NCBI RefSeq assembly: GCF_000003815.2
Contig: NC_049983.1
Coordinates: 12,100,283 to 12,164,282 of the forward strand
Reading direction: 5' to 3'
DNA length: 64,000 bases
Origin: Branchiostoma floridae
Lineage: Eukaryota; Chordata; Leptocardii; Amphioxiformes; Branchiostomatidae
Shown here: positions 49,201 to 60,400 of the stretch, in pieces
Layout: every line of letters begins with the position of its first letter
How positions within the stretch are numbered: position 1 is the stretch's first letter
Notes under the pieces: model-generated
What the model was told of the DNA's origin: nothing
Seen by the model: only the letters and a program-made list of their open reading frames with translations
Database searches by the model: none
Made by a program: the position numbers and the translations under genes

Positions 49201-49835
49201 GTACATATATGCTTGTTGTCTAACCACGAATCCATAGAGTTCCATAAAAAAGAGCAACCAGTATTGTCTAGAATTTCCTTTACGTGTAACAAGCACAACT
49301 CATATTTCGAAGCATAGATGTCAAGTATTAAGTCTTCATGAATGTGCACCGAAATTCAAATTATTGTGATCATTACTTTTTGTAACGTTAGGTAAGGTAG
49401 ATGGGGAAAACGTGGACAATTATGCTGCGACCTGAGGTGTGCGGGTCAAGTTGCGCTGCTGGAAGTTTGACACCCACTTCTTTCATCATGATCAAACATT
49501 TTGACAATGTCTTTTGTTAATGACAACGACTTATGGCATAGGGAACTCGACCCACGCGTCTGATCACAATTCATCCTTGTTTTTCTCGCCACTTACCTTC
49601 TGATTTGCAAAAAAAAAACCGAATGCCTGGAAAGTAATGACTGCAATGGTTTGAAATTTGGAGGATATTGATAGAAGACTTGATACTACGAAGCTGTGAC
49701 TCAAAATTTGAGTTGTGCTTATTCTTTCTGGATGAGGCCAAGGACAGAGATCGTACGTACAACGCACTTACCACTTGCGCCACCAACGATGCACCCAACC
49801 GCTCACGGCCAGGCGTGGCATGGCCTCTCTGCTCT
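45857..49835. other. Interior of the inverted-repeat block, mostly unassigned
   Basis: Apart from the Penelope-like and LINE remnants, this stretch is AT-rich and without recognised genes. Short local duplications occur, for example two CTCGTTTGATAGGA copies near 48040-48075. No transposase-like frame was found on either strand. Confidence 0.5.
48723..49349 (-). pseudogene. Decayed 3' end of a non-LTR retrotransposon
   Basis: Three overlapping - strand frames follow one another: 49349-49086, 49089-48829 and the end of 49010-48723. The middle one reads LRISAHPLEIEKGRYKKLP, then CNHC and EDEIHFISNC, a C-x2-C...H-x4-C zinc-knuckle typical of the C-terminus of many invertebrate LINE polymerases. 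The last frame ends with a FQTLTDENKTITLLTS-like tail. At least two frameshifts separate the pieces, and the catalytic reverse transcriptase domain is missing, so this is a 5'-truncated dead copy. Confidence 0.65.
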
Positions 49836-50284
49836 CAGAGCTAAGAGCCACGCAAATATTACCTGTAGGGTGTGTTACCTGGTCCCCAGAGCTACGCGCC
49901 ACGCAAATATTGCCTGTAGGGTGTGTTACCTGGTCCCCAGAGCTAAGCGCCACGCAAATATTGCCTGTAGGGTGTGTTACCTGGTCCCCAGAGCTAAGCG
50001 CCACGCAAATATTGCCTGTAGGGTGTGTTACCTGGTCCCCAGAGCTAAGCGCCACGCAAATATTACCTGTAGGGTGTGTTACCTGGTCCCCAGAGCTAAG
50101 CGCCACGCAAATATTACCTGTACGGTGTGTTACCTGGTCCCCAGAGCTAAGCGCCACGCAAATATAACCTGTACGGTGTGTTACCTGGTCCCCAGAGCTA
50201 AGAGCCACACAAATATTACCTGTAAGGTGTGTTACCTGGTCCCCAGAGCTAAGAGCCACGCAAATATTACCTGTATGGTGTGTT
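49836..50284. repeat. 51-bp tandem array, right arm (about 9 units, inverted)
   Basis: Same unit as the left arm but in reverse complement: GTGTGTTACCTGGTCCCCAG, then AGCTAAGCGCCACGCAAATATT. Spacing is 51 bp. The units here are more alike than in the left array and carry GCGCC or GAGCC variants, suggesting independent homogenisation. Confidence 0.92.
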
Positions 50285-50499
50285 ATACGTAAAATTTAAC
50301 CGATGAATGAGGGACTAACTAGGGGCAAGGAAGCGACAGTCGCTTCCGGGATAAATATGCGTAACAAAGTTACTGTTTTGAAACATAAACTCGGGTCAAT
50401 TCCGATTACGTATGTTTCTTAGTATCATATAGAAAAGGACCTATCTGTTTAAGGGCTTACATAGCATGAATATGCTCTAAAAGGCCGTGTTTTATGCGC

Positions 50500-50745
50500 T
50501 CAAATGTTGAATTATGATATTGTAAGCGAACAGCATGGCGGAACTGCTGTACTGCCGTCGACGAAACTATCCTCACAGATGGGATTGACCAATAGTAGCG
50601 TGGCGCTTATTGTGTGCGCGCCGCCGTTAAACGGAGGCACCTATAGCTCGGTATTTGGTTGCCCGAAAAATGGCGTCGTAACGACAGGTTACGGACATGC
50701 GCAGTTCTGTTTAGAGCGTCACTTAGCGAACTTCAGGTGAATTGC
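50500..50745 (+). promoter_or_regulatory. Promoter-like right arm end, possible first exon donor
   Basis: Read on the + strand, the right arm gives ATGGCGGAA (YY1-like), GATTGACCAATAG (CCAAT) and a GCGCGCCGCCG stretch. Just outside the arm comes ACATGCGCAG (NRF-1-like), and about 40 bp later CTTCAG/GTGAAT, a possible splice donor. This mirrors the CCDC66 promoter. It could drive a + strand transcript toward the TRIM gene 2 kb away. No exon is proven. Confidence 0.3.
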
Positions 50746-52730
50746 AGGGAGGGTAATTTCTGTGTTTGGATTGTAATATTCAACCAAGGAGATTTTGACA
50801 AAACCTATAGGACGTTTTGATAAAACCTCATTGATTCAATTTCATTGAGACTATATCAGTGTATTACAATGCAAATGATCCACAATTAAGTATCTTGTTA
50901 GCATAGCTCATATCAATGCATCGTCTCTTCTTTCCCAATACAGAAGTTGCAAGTTCACATATGTTGCAAATATCCTTCTTCAGAAAGCAACGGTATTTCC
51001 TCATTAATTATGCAAATGATGGAAAAACAATAATTTATGTGTTAGATGATATTGGTCTTTATCTGACATTAACCTACGTGTACCACTAGTATGAACATGC
51101 CATCATTTACCATTGCTGCCATTGTCGGCTATTAAATGACATCTATTTTCGAGGGCCGCTTCATATCAATATACCAGCGGTGCTGCATGCGCCATCGTTC
51201 CCATGACAACGGCTCTTACTTCCCGTTTGGCTTGCTTTCATACCAAGAATAGCTGCAAGAGAAAAGAGCCTCGTGACATGTGCACGACAGAGAGGAAACC
51301 TTTGCCTGCTGTGCTTCCTTCTTTAATTGCGGTCTTTTCATTTTCGCCTCAGGCAGACGATCGAGACTCGTAGTTTATGGAATGACGACGGTCATTTCAA
51401 TATTGTAGCAAAACGTTACAATGCGTCTGCATTTTAATATTGTAACAAAAACTCCGGACAGAAATCTCGAGGAATAACAGTAAGACCTTTAAGTGGTTTA
51501 TGGAATGACGACAGCCATTTCAATATTGTAGCAAAACGTTACAATGCGTCTGCATTTTGATATTGTAACAAAAACTCCGGACAGAAATCTCGAGGAATAA
51601 CAGTAAGACCTTTAAGTGGTTTATGGAATGACGACAGCCATTTCAATATTGTAGCAAAACGTTACAATGCGTCTGCATTTTAATATTGTAACAAAAACTC
51701 CGGACAGAAATCTCGAGGAATAACAGTAAGACCTTTTCACATATGCAAGTCTCCTGAAGCCCCAGTAATTGAGGCTTTTTCCTGTACACCTGTTGCACAC
51801 GGTAAAACGTGACTTTTGCCTCCCTCCAATCAGTGATTCCAGACGTTTCCGTGAGTGAAGACATGCATGCAAGTCACGACACACTGAAGCACTGATGGCG
51901 ACAATAAAGCAATTGGCTTGCAATGCGAGCATTCCTGGTTGGTGCTAGCTGGAACTGATTGTCTAAGATGTTTACATACTATGAAATGAAGACATGCTCA
52001 CTTACAGATGTGGTCACTCGCAGAAATCATATACGATTGATATTCGGATAGCTTTAAAGTTTAAATTTGCCAGGTAGGCCTTTGAAGATAAACAATAACA
52101 CGGCTTCAAAAGCATGTCGTGGTATGTTCCTGTGTAACATGTTTGTCACGCGTCCGAACGGACGTGCATATGTTTGGAAGTTATGTGAAAGTTATTACAT
52201 ACAGTATTCATGAACGGGTTGCCACGCGTCACTCGGTCGTTGTATAGAATCTATTTATATCACAAAAAGTATGTTAGAATTGATGAGTCTACCTCAGTAT
52301 AACATGGCTCGTGTAACAGTTGGTAAAAGGGCTTGTAATAGTATGATTGCAAAAACGCCTCAGCATATTTCGGTCATGTAGTGTTTTTCCCCAAGGACAC
52401 AGCCGCTATGCAGCCTTTGCAAGTGCCGCGATATGTTGCATGTGTCCTTAGGTTGGGGTTTACAGGTGCATTAATATTGATGGCCTTCTTCAAGCGGTAA
52501 AAGCTGGCATGAATGATTTCGCAAGGAATGTATAATTTGGTGAACCCAGAAGGCTCAGAAATCCCATTTTCCCCCGAGGCCGGTGATAATAAGATTCTCA
52601 CGACTTGAACAATGCCGCCTCGTACCGCCGGTCCCCATGGAAACCGTGTTTGCTTTCCGGACGAGAGGAGAGCTACCTGACGTCACAGCTGACGTGCTCA
52701 TGCGAGTGGGTGTCCCGTTCCCTCACAAGT
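50746..52730. other. Upstream region of the TRIM gene, no other gene
   Basis: AT-rich spacer with one tandem repeat (51375-51738) and no frame with family features. It should contain the promoter of the TRIM gene; no TATA box or clear core element was picked out. Confidence 0.5.
51375..51738. repeat. Three tandem copies of a 123-bp unit
   Basis: TTATGGAATGACGAC begins at 51375, 51498 and 51621, exactly 123 bp apart. Copies are almost identical; the first differs slightly at its start and the third ends where the sequence changes after CAGTAAGACCTTT. Each contains two short TAATATTGTA-like or CAATATTGTA-like segments. The near identity implies recent duplication. Confidence 0.92.
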
Positions 52731-54740
52731 ATGGCAGCTGGACTCGTTAGCGAGATTAATGAGGAGTTTCTAGTCTGTCAGATCTGCTATAACGACTTCG
52801 ACCGCCCGAAGATTCTTCCGTGTCTTCACACCTTCTGTCAGCCATGCCTGGAGAAGCTTTTTGCCGCCCAGGCGGACAGGAACCTGTCGTGCCCCACCTG
52901 CCGGCAGGAACTGTACTTGCCCCCGCACGGTGTGCAGGGGCTAAAGGACAACTTCCTAGTGTCCAAACTCCGTGACGTCGTTACCAAACCAGGAAGACCG
53001 CCGGCAAACGCACAAGACGTCACCATATGCCGCGTCTGTTCGACTGGTACGGGCGCTACCTTCTACTGTGTGGACTGTCGGGAATACCTGTGCCAGGTGT
53101 GTACGGACGCCCACCGCCGACTCAAGCTCACACGGGCACATAACATTGTAGCCACAGGCAACTCTAGTCCCGTTATGGCTGACCGTGGGGACAACAACAC
53201 TTCAATGTGCACAAGGCACGGCGAAATCAACAAATTTCACTGCGACACCTGCCATCTGGTAATCTGTCTGCACTGTGTTGTTACCGCCCACAAGGAACAC
53301 AGGTATGTGGAAATAGAGGAGGTGGCGGAGAGGGAGAAAAAGAACGTAAGGCGACTCCTGCCTGTAGCCCGGGGGATCGCGTTTCTACAACAAGCTAAGC
53401 TCAATGAAATGCATTCATTGAAGCAGAAATGGGACGCCCGTGTTGACCAGACTGTAAGCACTGTGGAGGCTCGGGCGAAACTAATGATAGACGCCATACA
53501 AGAGTTAAAGCAAGCCAAAATCAGTCATATCCAAGCGCTATACGCGGCGAGTAAGAAGGAACTGGTTTCGGCAGTGCAGGCGGCGGAAGAGAATCTCAGT
53601 TCCGCTAAGAGTTTCGTCCAGTTCGCGGAGAGCATGGACGATAATGGCACTCCTATGGAGGTGTTTACCCAAGCACGTGACCTCACAGGTAGACTACAGA
53701 GGTACATAGACAATGATAATAAGGGGAAAGTCGACGTTTCTAGTTCTTTGATGGACATTCAGTTTTCCTCAACTGTCACAGAGGGGGCAGAAGAACTGGA
53801 CCGTCTGTTCGGCAGTTTGTCTATCAGAGCGCCAATGCCGGAACCTTGGCCGACTCTACCGACAATTCCGTCTGAAACGCCTTATGAAACGCCCAAGACT
53901 GTCGCCAAGCCTAGCCGGACGCTGAACCCCACGGGAACCGCACGGCTATCCACAGCCTTGGGTAAGAGGGGGAGCGGGGACGGAGAGTTTGACTGGGCGG
54001 CGTCCGTGTTTGTCAACAACGAAGGTTTCATCATCGCGACGGACGTCCGGAACAAACGCCTGCAGGTGATGGACGAGGAGAACCTGTACGGAACCATTAA
54101 CCTTGGCTTTGAACCGTGGGACGTGGCCTGCAAGGACAACGGCGACCTCCTGGTCACCGGAGATGGACACTCCATTCACGTGCTGGACAACCAAGGTAAG
54201 GAGAAGGAAACCATCAATGTGGAGGGGTTCAGGGAGAAGGACAAGCCCTCCCGAGGTATCGCGGTGGACAGGCTGGGCCGGATCATCGTGTCTATCGGGT
54301 GGCAGGTGTTCGTGCTGCTGCCGGACGGCACGCCGGTCCACACCCTCGCCTCCTCCTCACACCAGCTCTTCGGTAACCAGCTCCGCCTCACCACCAACAG
54401 CGACAGTCAAGTCATCGTCAGCGACTGGAGAAACGATATTATCAAGGTGTTCGGACAAAACGGAGAGTTCGTAAAAGAGTTTGGGCTGTACGGGTCCGGG
54501 GATGGGTACTTCGACTATCCAACCTCCGTCCACACGGACGACCACAACAACATCATCGTGGCGGATAGCAAGAACCACCGAGTGTCGCAGTTCAGTAAAG
54601 ACGGGACGTTTGTGCGCCACCTGTTGTCCCGGGATAACGGGCTGTGGCACCCGCAAGGTGTGGCCATCACTCCCGACGGGAAACTTGTCGTCTCGGACAG
54701 AAGCGAAAACAGTTGTGTCAAGGTCTACACTATTGACTAA
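52731..54740 (+). CDS. Single-exon TRIM-NHL protein (RING, two B-boxes, coiled coil, NHL)
   Basis: Predicted E3 ubiquitin ligase and possible RNA-binding regulator of the TRIM2/3/32/71 type. The 669-aa product has a C3HC4 RING (C16, C19, C31, H33, C36, C39, C54, C57), B-box 1 (C100, C103, C113, C116, C121, C124, H128, H137), B-box 2 (C160, H163, C171, C174, C179, C182, H187, H190), a coiled coil of about 195-330, a proline-rich linker, then NHL repeats from about 420 to the end (for example NKRLQVMDEE, SDWRNDIIKVFGQNGEFVKEF, ADSKNHRVSQFSKDGTFVRH). There is no filamin domain, unlike human TRIM2/3. The frame stays open upstream to 52605, but the first in-frame ATG is 52731, directly before the RING. 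No introns. Large intronless TRIM families are known in lancelets. The exact orthologue is unclear. Confidence 0.9.
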   Translation: MAAGLVSEINEEFLVCQICYNDFDRPKILPCLHTFCQPCLEKLFAAQADRNLSCPTCRQELYLPPHGVQGLKDNFLVSKLRDVVTKPGRPPANAQDVTICRVCSTGTGATFYCVDCREYLCQVCTDAHRRLKLTRAHNIVATGNSSPVMADRGDNNTSMCTRHGEINKFHCDTCHLVICLHCVVTAHKEHRYVEIEEVAEREKKNVRRLLPVARGIAFLQQAKLNEMHSLKQKWDARVDQTVSTVEARAKLMIDAIQELKQAKISHIQALYAASKKELVSAVQAAEENLSSAKSFVQFAESMDDNGTPMEVFTQARDLTGRLQRYIDNDNKGKVDVSSSLMDIQFSSTVTEGAEELDRLFGSLSIRAPMPEPWPTLPTIPSETPYETPKTVAKPSRTLNPTGTARLSTALGKRGSGDGEFDWAASVFVNNEGFIIATDVRNKRLQVMDEENLYGTINLGFEPWDVACKDNGDLLVTGDGHSIHVLDNQGKEKETINVEGFREKDKPSRGIAVDRLGRIIVSIGWQVFVLLPDGTPVHTLASSSHQLFGNQLRLTTNSDSQVIVSDWRNDIIKVFGQNGEFVKEFGLYGSGDGYFDYPTSVHTDDHNNIIVADSKNHRVSQFSKDGTFVRHLLSRDNGLWHPQGVAITPDGKLVVSDRSENSCVKVYTID

Positions 54741-54933
54741 TCTCTGTGTTTATACATTTGGAATTGCATCATATTAAAAATGGAAGAAATGCAGGGCGTG
54801 GACATCATCCCGGACGGGAAACTTGTCGTCTCGGACAAAAGCAAAAACAGCTGCGTTAAGGTCTACGCTATTGACTGATCTCTGCTTTTATAACGTTACA
54901 TTTCTCAATTTGTATCAAATTGGAAGAAATGGA
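54657..54933 (+). repeat. Tandem duplication of the TRIM 3' end
   Basis: The last roughly 85 coding bases plus 50 bases of 3' UTR are repeated about 138 bp downstream (AAACTTGTCGTCTCGGAC at 54681 and 54819). The second copy can still be read as DGKLVVSDKSKNSCVKVYAI and also ends in a stop, but it lies after the TAA of the gene. It is a remnant of unequal exchange or of a neighbouring paralogue. Confidence 0.85.
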
Positions 54934-54940
54934 CTAACAA

Positions 54941-57430
54941 ACAACGTGTGATAAGCACTTGCTCAATATATCCGTTTGAACTGGTTTTCATTAAGGCGAA
55001 CACCGCCTATCTAAGACATAAGTTGTGCCAAGTGGTGTAATATTAATTGTGACGTTGACCTTCACCCTAGTTGTATCGCCACAGCCGCTGGGGCCGCCCA
55101 ACCACCTGTTGCATATTTGTCCTGTTTGTGTGAACTGTGAACGGTTTGCCTGTTGAAAATTCCATACCTGAACATCAGACACCATGTCCTTTTTAAGACA
55201 GAGGAAAATTGTGTAATTGATCATGACTTTATCATGCCAATCACGTTCCAATGTTGGTACGAAACCACGACCACTTTCCTGTCTCTGCGTCCGGTTTCCG
55301 GTTCTGAATTCTCAAAAATTACAAGTCATCGGAATCGGAAGGCAAAAACCTTTACTTCCCGGTTAAACTTTCAATTTAACTTCGACAAAGTGCAACAAAG
55401 AAAGCAAACCTCTTTGACAAACGTAAACGTGAAATAGAAGGGTATTTAGAGATGATACGTGTCGTTTGGCGACAGAGAGGACACTGCGAAAGGAAGGGCA
55501 CGAGAGTGCGTTTGTTTGCCAAAGGAAACATGCCCTTTTGGTGCTCACGGTTCGCTTCCTGAGGAATTAGAGCAGGCTTATGTTATGGATCACGAAACTA
55601 TGGTGCTATGTTTTAAAGTGAATCTATTGAAAATACTTCTCATTTCAAAATATGTCGACAGAATATAACCCTGATATGTATGATATTTTTGGAAATAAGA
55701 TTACAAAAATTGACCCAGTTATCTGGACTATGTGCCAACAAATGTATGTATGTTTTGGAATAGATCGATGTACACCCAGTATTAACATGTGTAGCTTCGC
55801 ACCTGTGTTAGCCTTACGCCGAGTACTTTTGTTGGTTAGAATAACATTAGTTGTATCAACACAGGCACCTTACGAAGGTATAAATAGAAGCTTTACTAGG
55901 TGGCTGTTGTGTGTAGCAAATATTATCCACGCCATATGATATGCTGGAGGAAGGCATATTGCGTGATATTCCATTTGAATGATTTAGAGCATCGACGTAA
56001 TGTTAACACGTTAGAGGTAGCATAAAGATTGATAATTAAAGATAAGAATCAACAGCCAAGTAACGGGTCAACATATTAAAAATATCCCACCCCTGCCGCA
56101 AGGTTTTATTGTAATATCAGGCCCGGAGTTCGAATAAGGGTGAACCTTGATAAAATCCTCTTATACATAAATACTTATCATGAATCTAACATTCAATGAC
56201 GGACGATTTATATCTTGACTCGTTAACATCATGTTCCTTGCACTTATGGCAGAGTTCATGACTGAATTCCTCTGGGCCCTGGAGATTAAAAGAATAAAAA
56301 TAAAACTAATATCCGGTGTATTGTTCAGTCACTTTAACTTGGCAAACTGCCCACATCAGCACGAATTACGTAGGTGTGAACTGTCAACTTCACTTGTTGC
56401 TTAGAGTTAGAAGCAGCAATTAGGAAAATCAACGTCCACGTCACTTTTCTTTCCTACGAGATCTTATCGACACTAAAAGCTTGGGATGTTTTATCCACGA
56501 GACCAGGTGCTTTATTGACATAACGGTACGGTGTTGTCTTACAGCAAGGCTGTTAATGATTGATCATGATTGTGCCATGACGTTGGTGGAAATGAGAAGT
56601 TGCGTGATCTTACTGCTCGTAATTGAATTTGTTGAGTCACTGATGAAAAATACCCGGCGCTATCTGGGCATTTATCTAGTTGCTTGTTGCTGTTGGCCAG
56701 TCATGCAAGCAATATATAATTCCACGGAAAAAAAGTTGTAGCCCCCTTCTTAAAATTTACTAAACCTAAACATTCTCAATCATCTGGTAGATCGTTTTAG
56801 TTGTTCATCGTAGCCTGACAAAAATTGAACTCATTTTTCTTTTTTTGCAATACGTACTTTATCTCCTCAGACTCAGGACCATTTGTGGCGATGGGAGTAG
56901 CTGGTGTTTAACATAGCTCGCAACGAGGCCCGGAAAAAGAATGTTTAGTAGCAACCATTCTTTGCAATCTAGAAAAAAATGGATGGGTTCGCTGCACAAA
57001 ATCTTATCGACTTGAAACACCTTTGTGTTTAACTGAATGCGTTATCGTTCTAATATGCAGTGCATGGTAAGGTTTCTAAGCAGCGTATTCCAAAGGCCAT
57101 AGTTTAAGCGTATTATTGGAAATGTGCGTCACTGGAATTGTGCGTCATTCCGCACTGTTGTCGGGAGAGAGAATCATTGCTGATTCGTTGTGGTCTTTCT
57201 GTAGGTGTCTATACAAATGTATTACAGAAAGGGTTCCTTGATATGCTATTTCTAATGTATAAGTGTGCTGAAGACGCGGCACTACCTTAGCAGATGGGTG
57301 TACTATCTGCGAACTGTCCAGCCGAATATCAACCATATGTCATCTTTCATTTCTGCTGACTTCCTGCTCCCTAGGCTGAGACTAATCAGTCTACCTTATC
57401 TAGGCCAAGCAAACAACAAAACAAGGCGTG
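54941..57430. other. Spacer between TRIM and WNK genes
   Basis: AT-rich, no recognised exon or repeat family. AATAAA at about 56293-56298 on the + strand could be a distal polyadenylation signal for TRIM. The variant ATTAAA at 54773-54778 lies only about 30 bp after its stop. Confidence 0.5.
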
Positions 57431-57434
57431 CTGC

Positions 57435-60400
57435 TGTCCGCATCATTGCTTGCTTTATTCATTTCATGTGCGGAATAAGCAATTCAATGAAGGAAACATT
57501 TACCCAGTTGGCTTGACCCTCCCAACCTGCCACCACTGGGTCCCACAGTTTATACACGATTATTCACAGTCTGACATGGTGCTGCAGCTGAAGCCTTCTC
57601 ACAAAACCAGCACAATCTGACTTACTAGTGTTCGCTGGAGGGAAGCAATTCCTTTGTCTTGTATTGTATCATTACTAGTTAGTGAATTCCTGACATGTAC
57701 TAAGATTCTGGATCTGTGGTCTTGTGCTACAGCATTTCCGAGCATCTGAAACTGAACATTTCGAATTGCAATGACATTGTAAAATGAAAGGAAAAACTTC
57801 TCCTGACTGATACACACTATGCATTCCAGAAGGCTTATTCTGTGTACAATTTCCAAAATACAACACATTTGTTATTCAGTGCACCCAAACAAAAAACATG
57901 TACTTCCCACTCAAACGTATGGGTGCCAGGATTGTGTAATATCAGGCTTCCATTGTGAAAGTCTGATTAAAAAAAAAGAAGTCTGCCAACAAAGTTAACA
58001 GCAGTTTCCAATCAGTAGTACTCCAGTAAGTAGCCGTTAATTTTCATAGCTGTAGCTATGCTAGATTACAACATGGTTACAGGGTTATTGTAACATTTCA
58101 GACTTAAATATTCCTGGTCAAAACAAACTTGGGACACAGTAGTGCCACTGTCCACTTTCTATCAAGTGTTGGATTGGTAGGTGCAATGTAGTTACAAAAG
58201 GCATTGCAGGTATTCCATTAAAATTGGAGGGGGGTGGGGTGGTGCTCATACCATTTTTGTCAAAGACAGAATTGTAAGATCGACAGGGAGTCATGTAATC
58301 AGAATAAAAGGTGGGAGCATTGCAGTGGTCTAATAACCGAGAGGTCAAAGGGGTTAAGAACAGTTTTACCATCCCTCCTTAACAATTATAATGGAATAAC
58401 CAGAACAAATGTTTTCATACTATCATAGTAAGAGAAAAATGTCCAGCCCGGTTGCACGAACATTTTACAAGAGCTGTGTTTCATGTCTAGAGTTACTGGA
58501 TGTAAATGGAGTGCGGTACATTAATTGACATCAACAAAATAAAATGTAAGGTTTGATACACTGTACCCTTTTGCTGTGGATGTACAGCAAAACAAAACAA
58601 AACAGAACAGGACAGACGTGGTTTTGACCAGGAATATACCTGTTACATGGCCTGGTCAGAGGCCCATGGATGTATCATTCTCAGAGTGGTACATAGCCGT
58701 CGCTTCTCATTCAAATTCAATGCTGTGTTGTGACCACTTCTCAAAGATCAATTTGTGACTGCAGCATAACAACAATGTGAGGTAACTACAAAAAAACAAC
58801 AACTGTAGCATTTTATATACAAGGGTTAATCATAATACTGATATCCAAAACAATTAATATTTGTACAAATCTGCTTATTCCATCATAGTTACAAAGAGCT
58901 AGCATTTCAGCCAAAACTCTTGATGAAATTGTACAGAATTTTACCTTTTGATATTGCATAATATTTGAGATAGGTACAGAAATATGGAAACATTCACTGT
59001 TAGCATGTAGGCAATGTTCAGCACTCACTTCTGCAATGCAGATATCACACCTTTATACATTGCATACAAGTTGATAATTTGGTTACCAAATTTAGCTATA
59101 CAAAGCACCATATCTACCTAAAACACACATTTCCCTCTCCAATTCAGCTGTACAGGGTAAGGCATTTGTATGTTTTGCTGCCATCTTTAAATTTGCAGCA
59201 TTGTTGCATTGATTATTATTGAGTACACACTGAACACATGGCTGATGGCAAAGCAGAAAAAATGTTTTGTGACATTAGTGGTCACTGGGATAAAACAACC
59301 AACCTCAAACATTTCCCAGCCCACAAATTCTCCCAATTATCATTTGCTTCACTGTGCCATCAAGGGTTACATGTCATTGGCCCATTTCAACATGAAATAA
59401 ACTTCTCTAATTGGCCAAACACAAGACAGTGAGTCCAACCGTTTTTTTTTGGGGTGCTAAGCTAAATATAAAAAAAAGAAAGCAATCATCACTTAACTTG
59501 GCATTTGATATCAAGCAATCATTCTGGGCTTCAAACCAGTTCCAAGAAAAATCTAGAAGTAACGCTTGGTGACCCAAAAAAATGTAGAGAGGGGCTTTTA
59601 CAGCTTCTGAAGTTTGCTTCACACAGTATCACACAGTGTTGACTGTAGCATACACTTCAAATACACAAAATATTTTAGGGAAAGCTCACACTAAACAGTA
59701 TACTTTCACAACTCAAGCCAAACTTGACATTGCATTCTGTAAGAGATACTTTCCACCTCTTTAGTCTTACACAGGTGATGACACTTGAGCAGGGGCTATC
59801 TCTGATGTCATGACAGCTATTGTTTCTCTGGAGTAAACTATCCCCAAATCTTGAGAACTCTCAGGCAATCTATACAACGTTTCAAGTATTACCTCTAGAG
59901 TTCACCTTTAGAGTACACAACTGCCAAAATGACTTGGCAGCTGACAAACATCCACATCACTAACAATCTGCTCTCTTTGAAAGCTTGTCAAGTTATAAAA
60001 CCACAACAGTCACAGGCAGACTTCACTTACACTCAAGCTAACACCTAAAAAAAGGCAGGGTCATGGAAATGTTACCACTTAAACAAGAGTACAGCTGTAA
60101 CATGGTACATGGTTGACCAGCATCTAATGTACATGTATTTTCATTCTTTGTCTTTCTGACACAACAGAAACCTATGGCTTTGCGAGTAAAGAAAATAAGT
60201 CTGAGCTGTCTAGAGAGCAAGATGTATTGCCCAATAAAGGGTAAGTACACATTTTCCACATAGCTGATGACATATCAAAATGAAGAGGTATTTATCTGGC
60301 CAAGCCCAGCTCTACACTTCTGTGTGCTTTTCACACTGTTCTAACATAGCTACAATGATTAACAGGGTTGATTCTAGCCTACTATTCCTTTTTTGTCTCA

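Larger units (their letters stand above)
41743..50638. mobile_element. 8.9-kb block bounded by large inverted arms with 51-bp arrays
   Basis: The outer end GCCTCCGTTTAACGGCGGCG at 41743 recurs inverted, ending at 50638. The terminal domains (41743-42065 and 50285-50638) are reverse complements with scattered differences and small indels. Inside each lies a 51-bp tandem array in opposite orientation. The layout resembles a foldback-type transposon with long compound TIRs. Between the arms are degraded retroelements and a satellite but no intact transposase, so the block is non-autonomous, or it is an inverted duplication of a promoter-bearing segment. No target site duplication is obvious. Confidence 0.65.

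Noticed and set aside
49836-50284. Regular array that could suggest CRISPR
   Set aside because: Units are contiguous 51-bp copies with no unique spacers, in a eukaryotic genome.
52605-52730. Upstream extension of the TRIM frame by 42 codons
   Set aside because: It begins at TTG, which is not a normal animal start; the first in-frame ATG at 52731 lies directly before the RING domain.
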